Assembly: GCA_946479895.1 (NCBI GenBank)
Contig: CAMLHT010000018.1
Location: 1 to 24,386 of the forward strand
Direction: 5' to 3'
Length of the DNA stretch: 24,386 bases
From: an uncultured Gemmatimonadota bacterium
GTDB lineage: Bacteria; Gemmatimonadota; Gemmatimonadetes; Gemmatimonadales; Gemmatimonadaceae
Made by a program: the position numbers and the translations under genes
Shown here: positions 14,868 through 22,821 of the stretch, one piece after another
How the letters are laid out: each line of letters starts with the position of its first letter
How positions within the stretch are numbered: the first letter of the stretch is position 1
Notes under the pieces: model-generated
Databases searched by the model: none
Told to the model about the DNA's origin: nothing
Seen by the model: only the letters and a program-made list of their open reading frames with translations

Positions 14868-15272
14868 ATGCGGCCGATTCCCACTCGCACGCGCATGCAC
14901 GCACACGCTGATTCGAGAACCACGGTCCTGATCGTCTCCGACGATCCGACGGCGGCAGCTCTCCTCGGCGGTCTCGTCGAGACGCTGGGCTACCGTCCCG
15001 AGTTCGCCACGGCCCTCACGTCGTCCGGGAGCTTTCGCCAGAAGCGGCCGCAGGCATGCCTGGTCGATTGCCGGAGCGACAGCTGCGACGAGCCATCCAT
15101 CGCCCGCGCAATCATGCGCGGCCTTCCGGTGGTGCTGATCGGGCCGCGCTCGATGCCGGACTCCGTGCGCGAGATCGCCGCGCGCCATGGCGCGGAGCTG
15201 CTGATCATGCCGCCCGAGCCGGGACCGCTCGGCGAGGTGCTCGACCGAGCGGTCCGGCGGGCGTCAGCCTAG
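14868..15272 (+). CDS. Degenerate response-regulator receiver-like protein
   Basis: A 134-residue stand-alone protein with the receiver alternation of strands and helices: TTVLIVSDDP (acidic pair D25 and D26), then ACLVDCRSD with D67 at the phospho-acceptor position, VVLIGPRS, and LLIMPPEPGPL. The lysine that normally precedes the proline after the fifth strand is replaced by methionine (M114), and the conserved Thr/Ser after the fourth strand is glycine. Phosphorylation-dependent switching is therefore doubtful. There is no output domain. ATG at 14868 is preferred; ATG at 14895 would still keep the domain, while the frame extends without support to 14763. No histidine kinase is nearby. The stop codon shares the CTAG with the convergent lipoprotein gene. 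Confidence 0.75.
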   Translation: MRPIPTRTRMHAHADSRTTVLIVSDDPTAAALLGGLVETLGYRPEFATALTSSGSFRQKRPQACLVDCRSDSCDEPSIARAIMRGLPVVLIGPRSMPDSVREIAARHGAELLIMPPEPGPLGEVLDRAVRRASA

Positions 15273-16213
15273 CGCCGGACGAGGACCAGGAACTTCGACG
15301 GCTCCCAGAACTGTTCCGGACGATCGACCTGGAGCGACTTCGCGATCCGCTTGTCATGACGCTCGCCGGGAGTGGCGAAGGCGAGGTCCTGGCGGGACAC
15401 GATCGAGAACTCTCCCTCCGGCAGGGGGATCGTGCGATCGCGGAGGCGATCGATGCGCGTGAACGCGGCCGGGTCCAGCGTGCGTGCGGGTACGACCGGG
15501 CGCGAGCCGAACAGTCCCAGCACCGGGCGCGATCCTTCCTCCACCAGCACGCCCTTCTTCACGAGCTCGTCCCGCGTCCCGACCACGTAATAGACGGTGT
15601 TCTTCTCGGTGGTCAGCTGCGACACCGTGTCGCTGAGCGCGGACCGCTCACCGGCCAGGCGGACGTTGTCGCGGGTCACCGTGTCGATCTTCGAGCTCAG
15701 CGCCACGATGCGCGTGCCCTGCTCGTCGATGATCGCCTGCATCTCGGTGCGCTGGCGCTCGGCGGCTTCCCGGAGGTCGGCGATGGTCTTCTCGTAGAGG
15801 GCGACCTGCTGGGTGAGCTGGTCGTCGCGGCGGGCGAGCGTGTTCGCGCGGGCGCGGAGGGACGCGACGCGCGCTTCGCTCGAGTCGAGTCGAGCGACGA
15901 GCTCGCGCACGCGCTCCGTCACGGCGTCGCGGTCCGCCTGGACCTGCGCGAGCTGGGACTCGCTCGCCTTGCTGCCCGCCTTCAGGCTGCTCTTCAGCGG
16001 CGTCTTGAGCTTCGCGATCTCGGTATTGAGCTCGTTGACGAACTGCGTGGAGGACATGACTTCGTTCAGCATCTCGTCCTTGATGCGGACGAGCGAGTCG
16101 GTGCGCAGCGAATCGGCGACGGTCAGCTCGCGGAGCTGCTTCTTCGCGGCGGTGTCACAGGCGGTAAGGGCCGCGAGACCGGCGACGACGGCAATGAGGG
16201 AAAGGCGCTTCAT
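15269..16213 (-). CDS. Coiled-coil lipoprotein with conserved-looking C-terminal domain
   Basis: A 314-residue protein. Residues 1-19 are a lipoprotein signal ending in the lipobox LTAC, with C19 as the lipidated residue. Residues about 25-205 are charged, heptad-like helices, so a long coiled coil is expected in the periplasm or at the outer membrane. Residues 206-314 form a compact domain: YYVVGTRDELVKKGVLVEEG, then LDPAAFTRIDR, then PEQFWEPSKFLVLVRR. I recall a very similar tail in uncharacterised Bacteroidota lipoproteins, some named as Cbp1-like adhesins, but that name is not evidence of function. ATG at 16213 is chosen because it opens the signal; the frame extends 12 residues further. 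It lies 106 bp downstream of the matrixin-like gene on the same strand. Confidence 0.82.
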   Translation of the reverse strand: MKRLSLIAVVAGLAALTACDTAAKKQLRELTVADSLRTDSLVRIKDEMLNEVMSSTQFVNELNTEIAKLKTPLKSSLKAGSKASESQLAQVQADRDAVTERVRELVARLDSSEARVASLRARANTLARRDDQLTQQVALYEKTIADLREAAERQRTEMQAIIDEQGTRIVALSSKIDTVTRDNVRLAGERSALSDTVSQLTTEKNTVYYVVGTRDELVKKGVLVEEGSRPVLGLFGSRPVVPARTLDPAAFTRIDRLRDRTIPLPEGEFSIVSRQDLAFATPGERHDKRIAKSLQVDRPEQFWEPSKFLVLVRR

Positions 16214-16319
16214 GGGAATGTGGGCTGGCGGTGAGGTCCGCGACGCCACGTCCTGGCGTCCAGGAATAGGACGAGCGAGCGGGCCGGCCGTCGCGCGTCC
16301 TCGACTCTATACCCGCGGC

Positions 16320-17003
16320 CTAGCGAAGGTGCCCGGCGGGCAGCGTGTACAGCAGGCGCGCCGTGGCCCGATCGCCGCCGCTGAGCGCGGCGACGCGGAC
16401 GAGTGGGGCCATGACATCGTGACGGTCGTCACTATGCGCCAGGCCGAGGGCATGCCCGATCTCGTGGAGCGCGATGGCGCGCAGCGAGCGCGCGTCGAGC
16501 GGCCGGCCATCGCCAAGGTGGGTCGCGAGCAGCACGTCGCTGCCGCGCATCCATCCGTCGCGGTCGACACGCCAGACGGTATTGCCCGTCTTGCGGTCGA
16601 GGCGATCGGTCCAGCGCACCTGGATCTCGGCGTCGCGCGCGTGATCGACGAAGACGAAGCGGATCGGCAAGCCGGCGTCCGTCCATTCGCCGAATGCCTC
16701 TCGCACGCGCGCCACGAATCCTTCGACGGCGATCGGCTCGACCCACACCCGGATGGGCTTCTCGATTCGCGTGGGCCAGCGGGCGAGCGTCGAGTCACGC
16801 TCGAGCAGCAGGCGACCGATGTACGTGCCGCTCGCCGAGCGAAGCACCTCGGCCCGGAGCGGGGCGGAGTCGGCCAGGCTCCGGGCCACCCGCCCGCTGG
16901 ACGCCCGGACGGTCGAGTCGAAACCGACCAGCCCGACGGCGGCCGTCGTCGCCAGACAGGCGGCGACGAGCTGAGCGAGCCAGGAAATCTTCTCTCGGGC
17001 CAT
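16320..17003 (-). CDS. Matrixin-like zinc metalloprotease, exported
   Basis: A 227-residue protein. Residues about 8-28 are a hydrophobic segment that acts as a signal peptide or membrane anchor. A small catalytic domain of the metzincin type follows. The zinc site is HEIGHALGLAH with H180, E181, H184 and H190, followed by a Met-turn DVMAP (M198), giving the full metzincin signature in a short domain. RFVFVDHARDAEIQVRW at about 115-131 matches the matrixin beta-sheet. No propeptide cysteine switch is obvious. It probably cleaves proteins outside the cytoplasm. The gene is followed by the lipoprotein gene and preceded by the M14 peptidase gene, all on the minus strand. The start is the only ATG that includes the hydrophobic segment. 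Confidence 0.88.
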   Translation of the reverse strand: MAREKISWLAQLVAACLATTAAVGLVGFDSTVRASSGRVARSLADSAPLRAEVLRSASGTYIGRLLLERDSTLARWPTRIEKPIRVWVEPIAVEGFVARVREAFGEWTDAGLPIRFVFVDHARDAEIQVRWTDRLDRKTGNTVWRVDRDGWMRGSDVLLATHLGDGRPLDARSLRAIALHEIGHALGLAHSDDRHDVMAPLVRVAALSGGDRATARLLYTLPAGHLR

Positions 17004-17055
17004 GGAGCGGGAAGGACGGACGATGCGAGGCGGGCGGGAGCGTCTGTGACGCGGC

Positions 17056-17075
17056 CGGGGCGGATGTCCGCCCCG
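17056..17075. promoter_or_regulatory. Palindrome upstream of the matrixin-like gene
   Basis: CGGGGCGGA (17056-17064) and TCCGCCCCG (17067-17075) are perfect 9-bp arms with a 2-bp centre, in the 133-bp gap between the M14 stop and the matrixin start. No T-run follows on the minus strand, so it is a poor terminator; an operator or leader hairpin is more likely. Confidence 0.35.
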
Positions 17076-17136
17076 CTGCTTTCTATCTAAGTGACTCGCA
17101 GGCCAACCGACAGTAACTGCCGGACTGAGCCGAATT

Positions 17137-19434
17137 CTATTTCGCGATCGCCGACCAGATCAGGTTGAACGTGGCGTTCGGCTGGCCGCGGTACTGTGGG
17201 CGAAATCCGTACAGGATGACGTTCCCCTGACCTCGCTTCACCGACACCATCGCGGCCTTTCCATGCAGCCGCGATCCACCGAGCAGCCATCCGGAGAGGA
17301 GCGGGTCTCCGGCGGACGGATACGTGAGCACGGCGGTGGCGGCGGCAGGATCCAGGATGTCGAAGGCTGGGCTGCCCTCGAACCAGACGCCCGGCACCGG
17401 GGGATCGTAGAGCCGGGTGAGGTCGCTGGCGCGATTCGCCTCCACGCCGATGATCGAGCCCGGCGCGTAGAACTCGGTGGCCGGCACTCCGCTCAGGACG
17501 TTTTTCACCGGAAGCCGGAGCGCCTCGATCGCGAAGTCCGAGGCGTCGTTGAAGGCGAGGAGCGTTCCCCCGCCGCTCACGAACGCATCCACCGCGGCGA
17601 TGCCGCGTGGACCGAGCGCGCCGGTGAGCTGGGCCGCCGACTGGTCGGGAACGATCAGCGCGTCGAAGCGGGCGGCGAGGTCGCCCGCCGCGATATCCGA
17701 CTCCGTCACGCGCGAATAGGGCACGCCGAACTTCTCGAGCACCCAGCGCGTCCAGCCCTCATCCATGTTGCCCTGCGTGCTTCGCTTGTAGACCGCGACG
17801 CGGCGAGCGCCGTTGGGCAACTGCGCGCGGAAGGCCGGCTCGCGAACGGCGCCGATGGGAGCACCGTGTGCCGGCGCCGATCCCGATACCGCGACCACGT
17901 CGACGCCGAACAGCAGCGGGAGCGTGTGGGCGGTGACGTCGTAAGGCCGCTTCGGCGGACCGCCGGGATAGTCGAACAGGTTGGGATACTTCTGGCGCTC
18001 GAGGAGCGTCTTGGCGTAGCCGCCGAAGGGCTGACGGAGCGGAACGATCCAGCTTCCGGCGGGGATGGACCTTCCATCCACCGTGGCCGGCGCGGTGGTG
18101 GCGTGAATCTCGACGCCGCCGTGCTGGAGGGTCCACAACAGGCGCTGCGTCGCGAGCGAGTCGCGTTGCGCGCGCGGGATCACGTACGCCGATGGCCACG
18201 CGTCGCGGCCCCAGGCGGGCAGCGGGCCAAGCGCGCGGTCTCCGATGTTCGCGTATGCCTCGAGCCACGCGCTGCGATTCTCGGCGGCCTGCACGAGGAG
18301 GGCCCAGCTCGCCGCGGTCTGGTAGCGAACGATGTCGCCGTACGTCCAGGTGCCGCCGGTCCAGACCGACGGCAGGTTCCAGGTCGCTTCCTTCGCGTTG
18401 TAGCCGCGGGCGGCGCCGAGCCGCTCGAACGGCACCTCGACCGGTGACGCGAGCCTCGCGCTCGCGGTCTCGGTGAGCAGGCGCGCGCCGCGGTGATACA
18501 GTGAATACTGACGCGCCGGCGACCACTGGTCGTACGCGGCGTTGCTCGCGACGCCGGTGAATCCCTGCGCCGTCATGCGCCACGCCATCGCCATGCCGAG
18601 TCCGTTGGTCGCGGCCGTGAGGATGGGATCGATGTTCGGCTCGACGGGATCCATGTAGGGCGGAATGAAGATCCGGCTGACGTTGCCGCCCTGCTGGTGG
18701 ATGTCGTTGACGATCTGGGGATTCCACGGCGTGTACAGGGAATCGACCGTGTAGCGCGTCTCCACCTGGGTGAACGCGTACCAGTCGCGATTGTCGTCGT
18801 GGCCCACGTACTTGTGATAGAGCTCGGGACCCTCGCTGCCTTCCCGCGGCGTGCCGATGGTGGAGCGGTAGTAGTCGCCGACGATGTCCACTCCGTCCGG
18901 GTTCTGGGACGGCACGAGCATGATGATGGTGTTGGCCAGGATCGACCGGGCCTCGGGCGTCGCGGCTCGGGCCAGGCGGTCGGCGAGCACGATCGGAGTC
19001 GTGAACCCTCCCACTTCCGTGGAGTGGATCGCCGACGTGATGAGGATGACGTTCTTTCCTTCGGCGATCAGGCGGTCGCGCTCATTCGCGGCGCGCACCC
19101 GCGGATCCCACAACTTGCGCTGGATCTGCCGGTACCGCTCGAGGTCACGGAGGGTCGCCGAGTCGGCGATGAAGGCGACGAGGAACGGCCGGCCGAGCGT
19201 CGTCTGGCCAAGTGTCCGGACGGAGACGCGCGGGCTCGCCTTGTCGAGGGCAGTGAAGTAGTCGGTGATCTGCTTCCAGCTGGGCAGCCTGCGATCGGCG
19301 CCGGGCTCGAAGCCGAGGACGTCCGCCGGGTTCGGCAGCGCCGTCGCCTGCCGCGGGCGTGGCCGTGACGGTGTCTGCGAGAACGAAATCGCGGGCGCGA
19401 TCAGCGCGGCGAGCAGCAGGAAGCGTAAGCGCAT
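17137..19434 (-). CDS. Secreted M14-family zinc carboxypeptidase with GATase-like C-terminal domain
   Basis: A 765-residue protein. The signal peptide spans about residues 1-20 (MRLRFLLLAALIAPAISFSQ). The M14 catalytic domain runs from about 50 to 340, with zinc ligands H137 and E140 in SAIHSTEVGG and H246 in DIHQQGG, substrate-binding N215-R216, and catalytic glutamate E322 in LLTETAS. All key residues are present, so it should be active on peptides or peptidoglycan-derived peptides. Residues about 543-745 resemble a class I glutamine-amidotransferase fold (FDALIVPDQ, then VSGGGTLLAFND) without a visible nucleophilic cysteine. ATG at 19434 is chosen because it starts the signal peptide; the frame is open 29 codons further. 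It is divergent from the sortilin-like gene. Confidence 0.9.
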   Translation of the reverse strand: MRLRFLLLAALIAPAISFSQTPSRPRPRQATALPNPADVLGFEPGADRRLPSWKQITDYFTALDKASPRVSVRTLGQTTLGRPFLVAFIADSATLRDLERYRQIQRKLWDPRVRAANERDRLIAEGKNVILITSAIHSTEVGGFTTPIVLADRLARAATPEARSILANTIIMLVPSQNPDGVDIVGDYYRSTIGTPREGSEGPELYHKYVGHDDNRDWYAFTQVETRYTVDSLYTPWNPQIVNDIHQQGGNVSRIFIPPYMDPVEPNIDPILTAATNGLGMAMAWRMTAQGFTGVASNAAYDQWSPARQYSLYHRGARLLTETASARLASPVEVPFERLGAARGYNAKEATWNLPSVWTGGTWTYGDIVRYQTAASWALLVQAAENRSAWLEAYANIGDRALGPLPAWGRDAWPSAYVIPRAQRDSLATQRLLWTLQHGGVEIHATTAPATVDGRSIPAGSWIVPLRQPFGGYAKTLLERQKYPNLFDYPGGPPKRPYDVTAHTLPLLFGVDVVAVSGSAPAHGAPIGAVREPAFRAQLPNGARRVAVYKRSTQGNMDEGWTRWVLEKFGVPYSRVTESDIAAGDLAARFDALIVPDQSAAQLTGALGPRGIAAVDAFVSGGGTLLAFNDASDFAIEALRLPVKNVLSGVPATEFYAPGSIIGVEANRASDLTRLYDPPVPGVWFEGSPAFDILDPAAATAVLTYPSAGDPLLSGWLLGGSRLHGKAAMVSVKRGQGNVILYGFRPQYRGQPNATFNLIWSAIAK

Positions 19435-19537
19435 CGGATTTGAGCGGAGGGAACCCGGGCGCGGACCGTCAGCGAGTCGAGCGTGTCCCGCGCCGCGGGC
19501 GTCGAGGCAGAGAACGTGCACCGCGCCCGGATCGTTG

Positions 19538-19556
19538 ACAAGCGCGCGCTGCTTGT
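19538..19556. promoter_or_regulatory. Inverted repeat in the M14 / sortilin-like divergent region
   Basis: ACAAGC (19538-19543) and GCTTGT (19551-19556) flank GCGCGCT, in a 175-bp gap between two divergent genes for exported proteins. The left arm overlaps a perfect TTGACA (19535-19540), but no -10 sequence lies at the right distance on the plus strand. It may be a shared operator; support is positional only. Confidence 0.35.
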
Positions 19557-19609
19557 GGGCCGCCCCTGTTTCCTATTTCTTCCGAACGTTCCCCCACCCA
19601 GAGGATCGA

Positions 19610-22600
19610 ATGCTCCGTCGTCTCGCGACTTTCGCCGCGGCGCTTGCCGCAGTGACGCCGCTGTCCGCTCAACGGCCCGGCGCGACCGCCGCCGCCCGCG
19701 CTCCCCTGATGGCGTCGGTGGACACGACGCTGTTCAAGGGATTGCAGTACCGCATGGTCGGGCCCACCAGGGGCGGCCGCGTGACCACCGTGACCGGCGT
19801 TCCCTCGCAGCCGCGCACCTTCTATATGGGAGTGGCGAGCGGTGGCGTCTTCAGGACGACCGATGCCGGCGGTCACTGGGTGCCGATCACCGACGGAAAG
19901 GTGCCGCTCGGCTCGACGGGCTCTATCGCCGTGGCGGAGTCGGACCCGAACGTCATCTACCTCGGCACCGGCTCCGATGGGCTGCGCAGCAACGTCTCCA
20001 CCGGGCGCGGCATATACAAGTCGACCGACGGCGGCCAGAGCTGGTCGTTCATGGGCCTGTACAACAGCGGCCAGACCGGCGCCGTCCGGATTCATCCTCG
20101 CGATCCGAACACCGCATGGGTCGCGGCGATCGGCGATGCCTTCAAGCCGAATCCCGAGCGCGGCGTCTACAAGACGACCGACGGCGGAAAGACCTGGAAG
20201 CAGGTCCTGAAGATCTCGGACAGCACGGGCGCGGCGGACGTCGAGCTCAACCCGGCGAACCCGGACATCGTCTACGCGTGGATGGCGCGCATCGAGCGGA
20301 AGCCGTGGACGATCATCAGCGGCGCGCGCGAGGGCGGCTTCTACAAGAGCACCGACGGCGGCGAGACGTGGAAGAAGATCACGGCCGGCCTGCCGAATGG
20401 ACTTGTGGGCAAGGGGAACCTGGCGGTCACCGCGGCGAACCCCAACCGGATCTTCGCGCTCATCGAGGCGCTCCCGAACCCCGGTTTCTATCGCTCGGAG
20501 GACGCCGGTGAGACGTGGTCGCTGATCAATCCCGCGGCCAACATGCTGACGCGTCCCTTCTATTACACGACGCTCGCCGCGGACCCGACGAACGCCAACG
20601 TCGTGTACGGCGGATCGGAAGGGTTCTTCAAGTCGGTCGACGGCGGGGCCACCTGGCAGTCGTTCGCGACGCCGCATGGCGACAACCACGACATGTGGAT
20701 CAATCCGACCGACGGCAACACGATGATCCAGTCGAACGACGGCGGCGCCAACATCTCGACCGATGGCGGACGCACCTGGTCGTCGCAGAACAACCAGCCG
20801 ACGGCGGAGATGTACGGCGTCTTCCTCGACAACGCCTGGCCGTACCGGCTCTATGGAGCCCAGCAGGACGAGGGCGGGACCGTCATCATCCCGAGCCAGC
20901 CGGCGCCGGCCGGTCAGCCGCAGTTCATCGTCGGCCCCGGCTGCGAGACCGGCCCGGTCCTTCCGCATCCGACGAATCCGGACACCGTCTACGGTTCGTG
21001 CAAGGGTCAGTACGAGTGGATGAACATGCGCACCGGCCTCTCCAGGCAGTACTGGGTTGGCGGCCAGTCGCTCTACGGCAACGACGCGAAGGACCTCATC
21101 TGGCGCTTCCAGCGTGTCTCGCCGATGGCGCTGTCCCCGCACGATCCGAAGGTGCTCTACTACGGGTCGCAGTACGTGCATCGCACCCGCGACGCGGGCG
21201 TCACCTGGGAAACGATCAGCCCGGACCTGACCGCGCGGCCGGCGTGCTGCCAGGGCGCGAGCGGCGAGCCGATCACCCGCGACGTCACGGGCGAGGAGTT
21301 CTACTCGACGCTCTACGCGATCACCGAGGCGGCGACGGAGCCCGGCGTCATCTGGACCGGCGCGAACGACGGACCGTTCTTCGTCACCCGTGACAACGGA
21401 AAGACCTGGACGAACGTCACGCCGAAGGACCTGCCGCCCGGAGGCCGCGTCGCCTTCATCGAGGCGTCGCCCCATCGCCGGGGTTCGGCGTACTACGCCG
21501 TCTACCGCTACCTGCTCGGCGACTACCAGCCGTACCTGTACCTCACGAACGACTATGGTCGCACCTGGAAGCGGCTGACGGACGGGAAGAACGGCATTCC
21601 CGCCGACTGGCCGACGCGCGTGGTTCGGGAAGATCCCGACCGTGAAGGGCTGCTGTACGCGGGAACGGAGTTCGGGATGTTCACGTCGTTCGACAACGGC
21701 GCGCACTGGCAGTCGTTCCAGCTCAACATGCCGAACGTGCCGATCAACGACATCAAGGTTCACCGGAAGGACCTGGTGATCGCGACGCAGGGCCGGTCGT
21801 TCTGGATCCTCGACGACCTGACGCCGCTGCACCAGATCACGCCGGCGACGGCGCAGCAGCCGTCGATGCTCTTCCGGCCACGCGACGCCCATCGCGTCCG
21901 TCCGGCCGGGGGACGTGGCGGCGGCGGTGGTGGACGTGGGGCGGGCGGTGGCCGGGGCAACGCCGCTCCCGATCCGTCCGTGCCGCAGGCCACGCCGCCG
22001 GGAGGCGTCATCGAGTACTACCTGTCCTCGGTGCCGGCGACGGGCGTCCGGATCGACATCGCGGATTCCGCGGGCCGGCCGGTGGCGGCCTTCTCGAGCG
22101 AGGGCAACGTGGCGCTGACGGCGGGTGACGCCGTCGCGGCGACGCCCACGAACTCGGATGATCCCGCCGCCGTCGCGGCCATGACGGCGGGACAGGGCGG
22201 AGGCAGGGGACGCGGAGGCGCCGGCGCGCCGGCCGCGCGTCCGACAAAGAACATCGGCATGAACAAGTTCTACTGGGACTTCGTGAACCAGGCCAACACC
22301 ATGCCCGTGCCGCCCGGCGCGTATCGCGTCACGCTGACCGCCGGCGACTACAAGGCCACGCACCCGTGGCGCATCCTCGTGGATCCGCGGGTCGCCGAAG
22401 ATGGCGTGACGGCGGCGGACCTTCGCGAGCAGTATCTCCACAACCTGCGCATGCGCGACATGTCGGCCGAAGTGCAGCGTCTCCAGGCGCGGCTCCAGGC
22501 GGCGCAGACGCGGCTGGCATCGGCATCGGGAGGGGCCGCGGCCGACACGCTGGCCAGGGTCCGCTCGATACTCTCGCGCGTGCTCGACCAGCCAGTGCGA

Positions 22601-22762
22601 TACGGCAAGCCCGGCGTCGCGACGCACATCCGCTACCTCGCTGGCATGACGACGGGCGCCGACCAGAAGATCGGCCGCGACAACATCGCCCGGTATCAGG
22701 TATTGCGAAAGGAACTCGATGCGTTGATCGCCGAGACGAACGCCACTCTCGGCAAGCCGTAG
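19610..22762 (+). CDS. Secreted sortilin-like BNR-repeat protein
   Basis: A 1050-residue protein. The signal peptide covers residues 1-20 (cleavage at PLSAQR). Residues about 45-740 form a beta-propeller with about eleven Asp-box motifs of the type STDGGxTW, for example at 138-145, 189-196, 248-254, 342-349, 383-390, 526-533 and 592-600. The family is often named VPS10/sortilin-like or glycosyl hydrolase, but catalysis has not been shown for most members and no catalytic residue can be pointed out here. Residues about 797-925 look like an Ig-like domain interrupted by an insertion; Gly/Arg-rich linkers lie at 767-784 and 861-873. A helical tail follows. The real start is the ATG at 19610, with AGAGGA ahead of it; the open frame runs 115 codons further upstream. 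Confidence 0.9.
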   Translation: MLRRLATFAAALAAVTPLSAQRPGATAAARAPLMASVDTTLFKGLQYRMVGPTRGGRVTTVTGVPSQPRTFYMGVASGGVFRTTDAGGHWVPITDGKVPLGSTGSIAVAESDPNVIYLGTGSDGLRSNVSTGRGIYKSTDGGQSWSFMGLYNSGQTGAVRIHPRDPNTAWVAAIGDAFKPNPERGVYKTTDGGKTWKQVLKISDSTGAADVELNPANPDIVYAWMARIERKPWTIISGAREGGFYKSTDGGETWKKITAGLPNGLVGKGNLAVTAANPNRIFALIEALPNPGFYRSEDAGETWSLINPAANMLTRPFYYTTLAADPTNANVVYGGSEGFFKSVDGGATWQSFATPHGDNHDMWINPTDGNTMIQSNDGGANISTDGGRTWSSQNNQPTAEMYGVFLDNAWPYRLYGAQQDEGGTVIIPSQPAPAGQPQFIVGPGCETGPVLPHPTNPDTVYGSCKGQYEWMNMRTGLSRQYWVGGQSLYGNDAKDLIWRFQRVSPMALSPHDPKVLYYGSQYVHRTRDAGVTWETISPDLTARPACCQGASGEPITRDVTGEEFYSTLYAITEAATEPGVIWTGANDGPFFVTRDNGKTWTNVTPKDLPPGGRVAFIEASPHRRGSAYYAVYRYLLGDYQPYLYLTNDYGRTWKRLTDGKNGIPADWPTRVVREDPDREGLLYAGTEFGMFTSFDNGAHWQSFQLNMPNVPINDIKVHRKDLVIATQGRSFWILDDLTPLHQITPATAQQPSMLFRPRDAHRVRPAGGRGGGGGGRGAGGGRGNAAPDPSVPQATPPGGVIEYYLSSVPATGVRIDIADSAGRPVAAFSSEGNVALTAGDAVAATPTNSDDPAAVAAMTAGQGGGRGRGGAGAPAARPTKNIGMNKFYWDFVNQANTMPVPPGAYRVTLTAGDYKATHPWRILVDPRVAEDGVTAADLREQYLHNLRMRDMSAEVQRLQARLQAAQTRLASASGGAAADTLARVRSILSRVLDQPVRYGKPGVATHIRYLAGMTTGADQKIGRDNIARYQVLRKELDALIAETNATLGKP

Positions 22763-22772
22763 CGGGAGGTCA

Positions 22773-22821
22773 CCCGGGCGCGGCGAGAAGACGATCCTTC
22801 TCGTTGCGCCCGGGGGCCTTT
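22773..22821 (+). terminator. Terminator hairpin between sortilin-like and deacetylase genes
   Basis: An 18-bp stem (22773-22790 with 22797-22814) and a 6-base loop ACGATC. Two G-U pairs form only in the plus-strand transcript and would be mismatches on the minus strand. The T-tail is weak (TTT at 22819-22821 after GGCC), so termination may depend on the very stable stem. The tail touches the convergent stop codon at 22821. Confidence 0.7.

Noticed and set aside
15056..16234. 392-codon plus-strand frame over the lipoprotein gene
   Set aside because: The lipobox, coiled coil and C-terminal domain on the minus strand are convincing; this frame is their mirror.
19265..19609. 115-residue N-terminal extension of the sortilin-like protein
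   Set aside because: The ATG at 19610 has a Shine-Dalgarno sequence and opens a signal peptide; the extension overlaps the divergent M14 gene start and is not protein-like.
19469..22627. 1052-codon open frame antisense to the sortilin-like gene
   Set aside because: It is the mirror of a well-supported BNR-repeat gene; its translation is low-complexity Arg/Val/Asp-rich with no recognisable domain, as expected for a shadow frame in high-GC DNA.
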